Assembly (NCBI RefSeq): GCF_000298215.1
Contig: NZ_BAHD01000053.1
Location: forward strand, 1-51,032
Reading direction: 5' to 3'
DNA length: 51,032 nucleotides
Source: Kineosphaera limosa NBRC 100340
GTDB lineage: Bacteria > Actinomycetota > Actinomycetes > Actinomycetales > Dermatophilaceae
Made by a program: the position numbers and the translations under genes. Positions 43,165-50,855 of the stretch are shown piece after piece. Within the stretch, counting starts at the first letter, position 1. Each line of letters opens with the position of its first letter. The notes under the pieces are model-generated. The model was given only the letters and a program-made list of their open reading frames with translations, had not been told where the DNA came from and did not search any database.

Positions 43165-44424
43165 TCAGGCCTGGAGCTCCCAGAGGGCCGACACTGGCAG
43201 GGCCAGCAGTCCGGCACCGAAGCTCCAGGCTTGATCGCCGGCGTACATCACGATGCCGGCCTTGAAGTCGTCGCCGATCCGCTCCGCACAGCGGCGCAGA
43301 CCGGCGAAGTGATGCGCGGTCACCGTAACGGTCGCCTTGACCTCGATGCCGACGACGGCGCCACCGGGGCCGGTGATGAGCAGGTCGACCTCCTGCCCGC
43401 CCGACTCCCGATAGTGGGAGAGGCGGAATCTGGATGCGCTCCAGGTCTGCTGTCGGAGGAGCTCGGCGGCGACGAAGCCCTCCAGGAGCGGGCCGAACTG
43501 GTTCACCCCCAGCGGGCTGAGCAGCTCCTCCTCCGTCAGATCCGCCAGGTGCGCCGCCAACCCACTGTCGGTGACGAGCGCCTTGGGCTTCTTGATCTGC
43601 CGACTCGTCGGGCTGCGCGACCACGCCGCGATGCTCTGGATCAGGAAGAGCGACCGCAGCCGGTCGACGTAGCTGCGTGCCGTCGTCTCGGCAATCCCGA
43701 CATGGCGGGCGATGTGCGCCATGACCAGCTCGCCGGCTTGGTTCGCCGCCACCAGGTCGAGCGCGGCCCGCAGACGAGCCGGGGGCGTCTGGCCAAGGTC
43801 CTGCGCATCGCGTCGAACGAGTCGCTCGGCGTAGTCCTCAAACCAGGAGCTGCGGCGCCGGTCGGTCCGGGCAGTCGCCTCGGGCAGGCCGCCTGCGCAG
43901 GCTCGATGGACGAGATCTGCCCGCGTCACGGCAGTGGTGAAGTCCGTGAGGTCGGTCAGCGACGTCAGGCGTGCCCACAGGGCACTGACCAGGTCGTCGT
44001 GTCGGCCCGTCAGCTCGCCCTGGGACAGCGGGTTCAACGTCAGCGTCTCCGCGCGGCCTGCCAGCGAATCTTGCGCGCCGGGCATCCGCAGGAGGTCCGC
44101 CGATCCGGTCAGCAGGAAGCGGCCAGGGCGGCGATCCCGATCGATACTCGCCTTGATCGGCAGGATCACTTCGGGGGTCCGCTGCACCTCGTCGAGGACG
44201 ACCGGCCCGCCGCCCAGGGCTTGGATGAAGCCCGTGGGGTCAGCCTGCGCAGCCCCCCTCGTCGCAGCATCGTCCATGGTGTAGATGCGAGCACCCAGCT
44301 GTTCGCCGACCTTCGCCGCCAAAGTGCTCTTGCCCGTCTGCCGGGAGCCCTGAAGGGTGACCACGGGCGTGTCGCCGAGAGCCTCCAGCACACGCGGCTC
44401 CAGATGTCGCTCGTAGACGGTCAC
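43165..44424 (-). CDS. AAA_14 / DUF4143 ATPase
   Basis: 419 residues. Walker A GSRQTGKST (26-34), Walker B PVVLDEVQRTP and sensor FLLTGSADLL belong to the AAA_14 domain; the C-terminal DUF4143 half has VIGIEVKA-like GIEVKATVTVTAHHFAGLRR and EVDLLITG, a restriction-endonuclease-like fold (E...D...ExK). Members are widespread, often mobile or in defence regions, and their job is not known. Three 22-bp-spaced repeats lie upstream. The gene is likely acquired. Confidence 0.88.
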   Translation of the reverse strand: MTVYERHLEPRVLEALGDTPVVTLQGSRQTGKSTLAAKVGEQLGARIYTMDDAATRGAAQADPTGFIQALGGGPVVLDEVQRTPEVILPIKASIDRDRRPGRFLLTGSADLLRMPGAQDSLAGRAETLTLNPLSQGELTGRHDDLVSALWARLTSLTDLTDFTTAVTRADLVHRACAGGLPEATARTDRRRSSWFEDYAERLVRRDAQDLGQTPPARLRAALDLVAANQAGELVMAHIARHVGIAETTARSYVDRLRSLFLIQSIAAWSRSPTSRQIKKPKALVTDSGLAAHLADLTEEELLSPLGVNQFGPLLEGFVAAELLRQQTWSASRFRLSHYRESGGQEVDLLITGPGGAVVGIEVKATVTVTAHHFAGLRRCAERIGDDFKAGIVMYAGDQAWSFGAGLLALPVSALWELQA

Positions 44425-44458
44425 CTAGAGCATCCTAGCTGGTCACCGCACTTGATCA

Positions 44459-44514
44459 CAGTTCCAACAGTGATGAATCGCAGTTCTAGCAGAGGCAAAT
44501 CAAGGTTCTAGCGG
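44459..44514. repeat. Three direct repeats at 22-bp spacing upstream of the AAA_14 gene
   Basis: CAGTTCcaaCAG (44459-44470), CAGTTCtagCAG (44481-44492) and AGGTTCtagCGG (44503-44514) are spaced 22 bp, two helical turns, so bound proteins would sit on one face. They lie 35-90 bp upstream of the minus-strand start at 44424, where TAGGAT (44430-44435 region) may be a -10. Operator role inferred. Confidence 0.6.
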
Positions 44515-44541
44515 AGCGCTGATCGCCATCAGTCCCACCCC

Positions 44542-44659
44542 GATCTCGTCGAGGCCGCGACGCTCAGGCGATCGCGGTCGAGCAGGAACTGCGCCGCATC
44601 GCCAAGAACGTGGTGGAGGTAGCCGCCTGCGCAGCCTGGACGTGCACCTCCCCTGGTCA
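44542..44659 (+). pseudogene. Decayed 3' ends of a 2OG oxygenase gene and an SF1 helicase gene
   Basis: At 44542-44616 the DNA aligns with 32,929-33,004 and translates to EQELRRIAKNVV against EQELRRIAKTWW at the oxygenase C-terminus, with frameshifts before it. At 44630-44659 the plus strand reads RSLDVHLPWS, resembling TLDSHLPWRA at the end of the SF1 helicase. The pieces are 13 bp apart and in an order opposite to the intact pair. The first is convincing, the second short. Confidence 0.65.
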
Positions 44660-44676
44660 GGACACCGAGGCGAGGC

Positions 44677-44777
44677 CAACTTGATGAGATCAATTGAGTC
44701 AACCCTCGCCTCATCAAGTTGCGCTGACGACTCAACTTGATGAGATCATTTGAGTCTTGCCACGCCTCATCAAGTTG
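44677..44777. repeat. Duplicated 45-bp inverted repeat in the fic leader
   Basis: CAACTTGATGAG pairs with CTCATCAAGTTG at 44677-44688/44710-44721 and again at 44733-44744/44766-44777. Each unit has perfect 12-bp arms and a 21-bp middle, and the two units repeat with a period of 56 bp. The last arm touches the GGAGG ribosome-binding site of the Fic gene, so binding could block both transcription and translation. Confidence 0.85.
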
Positions 44778-44785
44778 GAGGTCTC

Positions 44786-45811
44786 ATGCCGCGGGGTCGC
44801 CCTAGTCGCGCAAGCGTGTACGCGCGACTCGAGTCGCAACTGCACGAGCTCAACACCAGGCTCGGTGGACTACCCACGCCGAAGGAGTCGGAGTACATCT
44901 GGTCCGACATCTGGCACCTCGAAGCCCATCACTCGACGGCCCTCGAAGGCAACACCCTGGTATTACGCGAGGTAGAGGCGCTGCTGGACCAGGGGCGCGC
45001 GGTCGGATCCAAACCGCTGGCCGAGTACATGGAGGTGAAGGGCTACGGCGAGGCCGCCACCTGGGTGTACGGACAGGCGCACGGCAGCGCCGACATGGGA
45101 CATGGAGAGCTGCTCACCACGCAAGAGGTGCGCAACATCCACCACCTTGCTCTGGCACCTGTATGGAGTGTGTCTCCCCACCCTCACGCCACCCGTGAAG
45201 AGGAGCCGGGCAACTTCCGCCGCCACGACATCGCCGCCTTCTCGGGAGGCATGACCCCACCGCCGTGGACACAGGTGGACGCTGACCTCACAACGTGGGT
45301 GGCGGACGTGAACGCACTCGCCGCCCAGATCGCTACGTCACGTCTCGACTGCCCACTTCCTGAGGCATTAGCGGAGACCCACGTAAGGTTCGAGCAGATT
45401 CATCCGTTTCTCGACGGTAACGGTCGGACCGGCCGGCTGGCGCTCAACCTGGTACTGGTACGACTCGGCTACCCCCCTGTCATCATCCTCAAGTCCCAGC
45501 GCACGACCTACCTTGCGGCCATGCAAAGCGCCGATCGCGGCGAGCACGGACCACTTGCCGAAATCCTCTCCCGCGCGATGATCGACAACCTCAACCGCTT
45601 CATCCTTCCGAATCTCGCGGGGCCCGCCCGACTCTTGCCCCTTCCCGCACTCATCGACCGTGACGTCACCCTAGTCGCCCTGCGCCAGGCCGCCGCACGA
45701 GGCAGGCTGGATGCGGTCCGAAGCCCCGACGGGACGTGGCAGAGCACACGCAAAGCAGTCGATCGATACAAGAAGTCCCGCCAACATGTTGGCCGACGCC
45801 GTGGGCAATAA
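44786..45811 (+). CDS. Class II Fic-family AMP-transferase-like protein
   Basis: 341 residues from ATG 44786 (GGAGG six bases upstream); the open frame extends further left only through the repeats. N-terminal inhibitory motif STALEGN (S50, E54, G55) matches (S/T)xxxE(G/N), typical for class II self-inhibited Fic proteins. The catalytic motif HPFLDGNGRTGR (206-217) is intact. The C-terminus (LRQAAARGRLDAV, RSPDGTWQSTRKAVDRYKKS) looks like a helix-turn-helix, so the protein may bind the repeats upstream. Fic enzymes usually transfer AMP to protein hydroxyls. The target is unknown. Confidence 0.92.
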   Translation: MPRGRPSRASVYARLESQLHELNTRLGGLPTPKESEYIWSDIWHLEAHHSTALEGNTLVLREVEALLDQGRAVGSKPLAEYMEVKGYGEAATWVYGQAHGSADMGHGELLTTQEVRNIHHLALAPVWSVSPHPHATREEEPGNFRRHDIAAFSGGMTPPPWTQVDADLTTWVADVNALAAQIATSRLDCPLPEALAETHVRFEQIHPFLDGNGRTGRLALNLVLVRLGYPPVIILKSQRTTYLAAMQSADRGEHGPLAEILSRAMIDNLNRFILPNLAGPARLLPLPALIDRDVTLVALRQAAARGRLDAVRSPDGTWQSTRKAVDRYKKSRQHVGRRRGQ

Positions 45812-45926
45812 GGGCTAAGAGGAGCACTGTCGATATTGCTGACGGCAGGGATTACGCGACCGGGGGCGAGACCGCACTACCATAACAGTCCCTCAAATTC
45901 CTCAGTGAATACGTGTGCGCAGAAAT

Positions 45927-46793
45927 TCAGTGAAAGCGCAGCGTCTCGTTGGCGCGCAGCTTGTTCGTGATGAACTCCCTCGCGTGGTTACCCAGGTCGA
46001 GACCGTCATCCCAAAGGTTTCGCCAAATGGCCAGAGAGCGGCTGAGGTTCTCGTCGACGACCGCGGTGGAGAACGACTCGAAAACGATCGGTCCGGTGAA
46101 GCCCACCTGGCGCAAAGCCCGGAAGAACATGTCGAAGTCGACCGATCCCGTCCCTAGGTATCCGCGGTGACTTTCGCCGATGTGCACGTATCCCAGCTTG
46201 TCGCCGGCCGCCAGCACGGGCAGCATCATGTCGGACTCCTCGATATTCATGTGGTAGGTGTCGAGATGCACCTTGATGCTGTCGTCACCGATGTCCTTGA
46301 TGTAGTCCAGCGCGCCGAGACCGGTGTTGAACAGGTTGGCCTCGTACCGGTTGACGACCTCCAGCGAGAGCGTGATGCCCAGCTCGCGCGCCCGCGCCGC
46401 CACCCGACGCAGCACCTCCTGGCTCGTGCGACGACCCTCCGCCGACGCCGGACCCGGGTACTTCTTGAGCATCGCGTGCAGAACCCCACAGAAATGTTGG
46501 GACTCCAGCTCGTGCAACACCTCCAGCGCCCGCAGGAGCACCGCCTCACCGGCCCGCACCTGGTCGGGGTCCGCCGTGCTGATGTCGGCGCCCTCGGGGA
46601 GCCCCATGGAGGCCGTGAGCTGCAGGTTGCTGCCGCGCAGCGCCTCCTTGGCCGCGGCGACATCGAAACCGAACGGGTCGAGCAGCGGGATCTCGAGGAT
46701 GTCGAACCCGGCCTCCTGCGTGCGCTCGACGGCCAGCGCCATCCCCTCCCGGCCGAAGCTGCCGCTCCACACAAGTCCGTGGCAACCGATCAT
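45927..46793 (-). CDS. Sugar phosphate isomerase/epimerase (D-tagatose/D-psicose 3-epimerase-like)
   Basis: 288 residues, a TIM barrel of the xylose-isomerase-like family. Metal ligands fit D-tagatose 3-epimerases: E in SLEVVNRYEANLFN, D in VHLDTYHMNIEE, H in YVHIGESHRGYLGTG and the final E in IVFESF. It should move the C3 configuration of a ketose. It is transcribed away from a LacI-type regulator, with two operators between, so expression is probably induced by its sugar. A hydroxypyruvate isomerase is a less likely alternative. The 115-bp stretch to fic holds nothing clear. Confidence 0.88.
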   Translation of the reverse strand: MIGCHGLVWSGSFGREGMALAVERTQEAGFDILEIPLLDPFGFDVAAAKEALRGSNLQLTASMGLPEGADISTADPDQVRAGEAVLLRALEVLHELESQHFCGVLHAMLKKYPGPASAEGRRTSQEVLRRVAARARELGITLSLEVVNRYEANLFNTGLGALDYIKDIGDDSIKVHLDTYHMNIEESDMMLPVLAAGDKLGYVHIGESHRGYLGTGSVDFDMFFRALRQVGFTGPIVFESFSTAVVDENLSRSLAIWRNLWDDGLDLGNHAREFITNKLRANETLRFH

Positions 46794-46845
46794 GACTCTT
46801 CCCTCTCTTCGTCTGCGGTGACGTTCGATCCTCCGCGAGGTTCGC

Positions 46846-46906
46846 TACTTGACTCGTTGCAAATGCTGCGTGAACGCTAGCGGGACGACTTGCAACGAGT
46901 CAAGTA
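46846..46906. promoter_or_regulatory. Twin LacI-type operators in the epimerase/lacI divergent region
   Basis: TACTTGACTCGTTGCAA (46846-46862) is perfectly repeated in inverse orientation at 46890-46906, 27 bp apart. Each arm contains TTGACTCGTTGCAA, an imperfect palindrome with the central CG usual for LacI-family sites. On the minus strand TTGACT (46896-46901)-18 bp-TAGCGT may be the epimerase promoter; on the plus strand TACGAT (46905-46910) could be a -10 for lacI. Confidence 0.85.
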
Positions 46907-46941
46907 CGATGTTCACGACGGCCAGGAAGAGGAGTCAAATC

Positions 46942-47946
46942 GTGGTGAGCTCAGGCGATGTCGCGAAGCGCGCGGGCGTCTCCCGATCGCATGTCTCGAA
47001 CTACTTCAACCACCCCGAACTGGTCTCGGCCGAGAACCGCGAGCGGATCGCCGAGGCGATCGAGGCCCTGCAGTACGTGCGCCACGAGCCCGCACGTCAG
47101 CTGCGCGGCACGTCGAGCACGTCGATTGGGCTCGTCTTACTCGACGCCTGGATGCCGTACTTCGCCGAGGTGTCCACCGGGGTCGAAGACGCGGCTGACG
47201 CACGCGGGTGGTTCGTGCACTTCCTCAATTCGCGGCGCGACCCGGAGCGGGAGGAGCGGCACATCGGCTTCCTCGAGGCCTGGCGCGTGTCGGGGCTCAT
47301 CATCGTTCCGCAACAGCCGCGCATCGAGCGGCTGGAGGCGCTCATCCCGCGCGGCATCACCCCGTTGCTTCTCGATCCTCCGCGCGAGCACCCGACCTCA
47401 CCGCAATTGCCTTCTGTCGTGGTCGATCACGTGGAGGGAGGCCGCCTGGCCGCCGCGCATCTCATCGAGCGGGGCGGCACCCGGTTCGCCGTCGTCGGCA
47501 ACCCCCGCCGCGTCGGCCACAGCGCCGACCGATACGCGGGCTTCGCGCAGTACCTGGAGCAGGCCGGCGTCGGCGGTCCGCCGACCCTCATCGAGACCCA
47601 GTCCATGGATGTCGCCGCCGGCACCGCCGCGGCCGCCGAGGTCATCGCCCTACCCCCGAAGCGACGACCCGACGCGATCTTCGCCTCCAACGACTCGATC
47701 GCCTTCGGGCTCGTGCACGGCCTGCTCGCTGCCGGCGTCCGCATCCCCGACGACATCCGGGTCATCGGCTACGACGACGTCGCCATGTCCGCCCAGATCG
47801 CGCTACCCCTGACGACCATCCGGCAGCCGTCGCACCAACTCGGCGCCACCGCCGCCGACCTGACCATCGACATCATCGAAGGCACACAAATGCGTGACAT
47901 CCACGTCATCCTGCACCCCGAACTCGTCGTCCGCAGCACGACGTGA
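46942..47946 (+). CDS. LacI-family transcriptional regulator
   Basis: 334 residues from GTG 46942, with AGGAAGAGGAG seven bases upstream. The N-terminal helix-turn-helix is DVAKRAGVSRSHVSNYFNHP and the hinge region follows (ALQYVRHEPARQL). The rest is a periplasmic-binding-protein-like effector domain (SIGLVLLDAWMPYFAEVSTG, PDAIFASNDSIAFGLVHGL, IRVIGYDDVAMSA, TTIRQP). It should repress the divergent epimerase gene and itself through the twin operators. The inducer is probably a ketose or its derivative. Confidence 0.93.
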   Translation: MVSSGDVAKRAGVSRSHVSNYFNHPELVSAENRERIAEAIEALQYVRHEPARQLRGTSSTSIGLVLLDAWMPYFAEVSTGVEDAADARGWFVHFLNSRRDPEREERHIGFLEAWRVSGLIIVPQQPRIERLEALIPRGITPLLLDPPREHPTSPQLPSVVVDHVEGGRLAAAHLIERGGTRFAVVGNPRRVGHSADRYAGFAQYLEQAGVGGPPTLIETQSMDVAAGTAAAAEVIALPPKRRPDAIFASNDSIAFGLVHGLLAAGVRIPDDIRVIGYDDVAMSAQIALPLTTIRQPSHQLGATAADLTIDIIEGTQMRDIHVILHPELVVRSTT

Positions 47947-47955
47947 GGGCGTTGG

Positions 47956-48750
47956 CTAACCCTTCGCCCAGTGCTCCTGGTGGGCGCGGATGGCGAAGGC
48001 GTTGACCGTGTCGAGGTCGGGCCCGTCCCGGAGAGGGCCGCGAGTCGGGTCGTCGACGGCTTCGGCGAGGTCGGCGCGGACGCTCGTGACGAGTCGGTCC
48101 GCCTCCTCGCGCGAGTAGGTGCCGGAGCGCATGGCGCGGCAAAGGTCGCGCTCCGCCTCCGGCAACGGGAGGGTGAGGTGTCCGGTGTCGATGAGCTCGA
48201 TGCCTTGCAGGCCGAGGCGTAGGGCGTGCGCTGCGTATTTCGTGTCGTACCCGTGCTGCTCGACGAGCTCGGGGCGCGACGGGACCCGAGACTGCCGGCC
48301 TCCGCCGCGCATGCGCTCCAGCTGGCCGTCGAGGTAACCCAGGAAGCGATATCCCGCCCGACGCGACACGATCGCCGGCGCGAGCGCGCGCAGCTCCTCA
48401 CCCAGTGGGCTCGTCGCGTGCACCGTCGAGCCGTACAGGAGCACGAGCACCGTTGGGTTGCCGACCGTCGCCAGCCGCAGGAACTTACGCAGGCTGTACG
48501 CCACATAGTCGACGTCGCCCGGACCCGACCGCGCCCCCTCCGGTTGGGTGCGTGACACATAGTGTTCGGCGTGCTCGGCGATCCCCAAGAGCTGCTCCGG
48601 GGTTTCGACGTAGACCGCCATGAGGTCGAGGTCGTCGTTGCCGACGCTGATGCCGTGCGCAGTCGAACCCACCTCGACCCGCAGAATCTCGTTCTCCGTC
48701 GCAGTGATTCGATCGCCGACCGACGTCGCGGCCGGACTGCTTGGCATCAT
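47956..48750 (-). CDS. Predicted nucleotidyltransferase (polymerase-beta fold, RlaP-like)
   Basis: 264 residues from the ATGATG at 48745-48750. The core is LRVEVGSTAHGISVGNDDLDLMAV (G-S and D-x-D ligands), followed by LRKFLRLATVGNPTVLVLLY and a helical C-terminus (ERDLCRAMRSGTYSREEAD). Proteins of this type are found in stand-alone form and in phages; they likely add a nucleotide to RNA, protein or a small molecule. Family recognised, substrate unknown. It is on the same strand as the DUF4253 gene, 28 bp downstream of its stop. Confidence 0.8.
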   Translation of the reverse strand: MMPSSPAATSVGDRITATENEILRVEVGSTAHGISVGNDDLDLMAVYVETPEQLLGIAEHAEHYVSRTQPEGARSGPGDVDYVAYSLRKFLRLATVGNPTVLVLLYGSTVHATSPLGEELRALAPAIVSRRAGYRFLGYLDGQLERMRGGGRQSRVPSRPELVEQHGYDTKYAAHALRLGLQGIELIDTGHLTLPLPEAERDLCRAMRSGTYSREEADRLVTSVRADLAEAVDDPTRGPLRDGPDLDTVNAFAIRAHQEHWAKG

Positions 48751-48778
48751 GCCGCCCACTGTCTCACCTGGTGCGACG

Positions 48779-49600
48779 TCAGTCCCACCAGAATTCCCAG
48801 TAGGGGTTGCCGCGCATCGCCTCGAACGCCTCGGGCCAGTCATCGGTGTTGAAGGCGTCCATCGAGAAGGACTGCATCTCGATCACCGCGGCCCGCGCCT
48901 CCTCAACCGTCCGCGGGGGGCGCCGGATGCCGAGGACGAGCCGGTCGCCGCAGAAGCGCAGCGGCAGCGCGCCATAGCGGTCCTCCCAGGACCGGAGGAT
49001 CGCGACCGTCTCGGCCGGTGGTGGGTAGTCGTTGTAACCATCGGTACCGACGATTCGGAAGGCGTCGGCCGGGCGCGCCGCCGGGACCAGCATGAGCTGC
49101 CCGTCCTCGGACCAGGCACGAGAACCGCCGACGGGATCGACCACTCGTTCCGTCCCGGGTTGGGTGGGCGTCACCAGGCCAGGCCACGGCAGCATCGGCA
49201 GTTCGTACTCGTCGAGGTACTCCGAATCGCCGTAGTTCGCGCGCCACCGTCGGTACAGAATCGAGCCACCGTCATCGGGTACCACTTCGTCATCGGGCAT
49301 TCCGAAAAGGGCGTGGGGAGACCAGGGATAGCCACAGTCACCCCAGGCGGCTCCGAAAGTGAGCAGCGGCCACAACCCGGTCTCGGGGAACGCCCGCTGC
49401 AGTTGCCCGACCACCGGCCACGGGTCCGTGAGGTGTTCGGGCGCCGCCCAGATGGATCGCCCCGACGGCCCAGGAACCACAAGGGCCCGGCCGGCCGGTA
49501 CCTCGACCCCGGCGACACTCGTCGCCCCATCGGCGGGCAGCGCTCCCGGCGTAGCCCGCAGCGGCGCAAGGTCGACCGGTGGCGGCGCGTGATCAGCCAT
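48779..49600 (-). CDS. DUF4253-domain protein
   Basis: 273 residues from ATG 49600. The C-terminal part (ETVAILRSWEDRYGALPLRF then CGDRLVLGIRRPP and RTVEEARAAVIEMQSF) is typical of DUF4253, common in actinobacteria. Trp-rich ends (NPYWEFWWD) are usual. No catalytic motif is known. Possibly co-transcribed with the nucleotidyltransferase gene. Confidence 0.85.
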   Translation of the reverse strand: MADHAPPPVDLAPLRATPGALPADGATSVAGVEVPAGRALVVPGPSGRSIWAAPEHLTDPWPVVGQLQRAFPETGLWPLLTFGAAWGDCGYPWSPHALFGMPDDEVVPDDGGSILYRRWRANYGDSEYLDEYELPMLPWPGLVTPTQPGTERVVDPVGGSRAWSEDGQLMLVPAARPADAFRIVGTDGYNDYPPPAETVAILRSWEDRYGALPLRFCGDRLVLGIRRPPRTVEEARAAVIEMQSFSMDAFNTDDWPEAFEAMRGNPYWEFWWD

Positions 49601-49659
49601 GGCTCCAGCGTCGCACGGCCAAGCTCGGCTCGACCGCGGCGACGTACCCGCGCGACGGC

Positions 49660-50169
49660 TTAGAATTCGCCGGGGTGCGCCCCGGGGACGAGCAGCACCT
49701 CACGCACGTCGTTGTTTTCCATCTTGATGAGGTAGAGGCGCCCGTCGCTGCGTTCGGCCGCCATCGTGCCGTTGACGACGTGATCGAACGTGAACGCCTC
49801 GAAGTCCTCGTGATCGTCGCTGGAGGCGTGGGCGCCGGGCTTGAGGAAGTGCTCGATGAGGTAAGTGATCTGCGGGATCGGGTTGTTGGACTTGTCCGCC
49901 TCCTGCCAACACAGGTGCGTGCCGTCGACACTCGGAGCCCAGTCGACCCATTCTGGCCGGCGCACGCCCTCGACGCGCGGGGCGCGCCTCGACGCTCCTG
50001 TCGCAGCGGCGTGCGCCCTTTCGCCGACCGGATTCATCGCCGCCGGATAGGGGTCGTCGGGGTGCAGGGAAGGGTCGGTCTGCACGTGGGCGCGCAGCCA
50101 GATCACCTCCTCCTGGCACAGCGGCGGCGTGATGGTGAAGGCGCCGAGTTAACTCGTCTGCATGCCCAT
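49660..50169 (-). pseudogene. Unassigned small protein with nonsense codon 7
   Basis: Downstream of AGGAG, ATG 50169 starts MGMQTS and then meets TAA (50149-50151). The frame then continues without a stop as LGAFTITPPLCQEEVIWLRA to 49660, giving 170 codons in all. TAC or TAT would restore a Tyr. The 148-residue part from GTG 50106 could still be made by re-initiation, and AGGAGG lies immediately before it. The protein (DPSLHPDDPYPAAMNPVGER..., EWVDWAPSVDGTHLCWQEAD) resembles small actinobacterial proteins of unknown function. Confidence 0.65.
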
Positions 50170-50268
50170 GAGTGGCTCCTGTTCGGTGGATGGTGAACCC
50201 CAGACCACCACAGATCGCCGACCAGCTGCAGAAGTTGTCCGTCAGCGAACGGCGGCGGATGGCGGCCC

Positions 50269-50718
50269 CTACCAGCGGTAGTCGAGGAACTTGCCGTCGA
50301 AGGTGACGACGACCCGGTCGCCGTCGGGATCGGGGCGGCGCTGCACGTCGAGCTTGAAGTTGATGGCGCTCATGATGCCGTCGCCGAACTCCTCGTGGAT
50401 CAGTTCCTTGATCGCCGGCCCGTAGACCGCCAGCGCCTCGTGGAAGCGGTAGATCGTCGGGTCGTCCAAGTCGTCGCCGATCCCGGCCCGGGTCGGCTGG
50501 GCTTGCAGCGCCTCGACCACCTCGGCATCGAGACCGAGCAGGTCACCGACCTTCTCCGCCTCCGCCTTCGGCACCGGATGCTGACCCAGCAGCGCGGAGA
50601 CGGTCCACGGCGCGGGGCGGTCGATCGCCTCGGCGAGCGCTGCCCACGTGAGGCCCGCGCGAGTGCGCGCGACCTTGACGATCTGCGCGGCTTCGGACTT
50701 GGTGACGAACGGCTCCAT
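50269..50718 (-). CDS. cynS: Cyanate hydratase (cyanase)
   Basis: 149 residues, close to the E. coli enzyme (156). The C-terminal domain DPTIYRFHEALAVYGPAI then KELIHEEFGDGIMSAINF holds the catalytic R91, E94 and S117 (R96, E99, S122 in E. coli). The N-terminal half is a degenerate helix-turn-helix fold (ARTRAGLTWAALAEAI) as in all cyanases. The enzyme turns cyanate and bicarbonate into CO2 and ammonia. GGAGG precedes ATG 50718 and an inverted repeat lies 20 bp upstream. No cynT or cynR is adjacent. Confidence 0.95.
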   Translation of the reverse strand: MEPFVTKSEAAQIVKVARTRAGLTWAALAEAIDRPAPWTVSALLGQHPVPKAEAEKVGDLLGLDAEVVEALQAQPTRAGIGDDLDDPTIYRFHEALAVYGPAIKELIHEEFGDGIMSAINFKLDVQRRPDPDGDRVVVTFDGKFLDYRW

Positions 50719-50737
50719 GACGACCTCCAGGTGTGGT

Positions 50738-50759
50738 GATGGGACGGTTCCATCCCATC
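50738..50759. promoter_or_regulatory. Inverted repeat upstream of cynS
   Basis: GATGGGA-8 bp-TCCCATC is a perfect 7-bp inverted repeat ending 20 bp from the cynS start. It may be an operator or a leader hairpin. Confidence 0.45.
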
Positions 50760-50855
50760 AGGTGCCAGTTCCCTATGTGTCCCGGTCGGGTCACTGGAGT
50801 CGGGTCGGCAGATCGGCGGCGGGCGTCCAGACGAAGCGGCGGCCGCCCGCTCGCA

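Noticed and set aside
44459-44777. CRISPR array
   Set aside because: The repeats are short or palindromic with constant middle sequences, there are too few units, and no cas gene is nearby.
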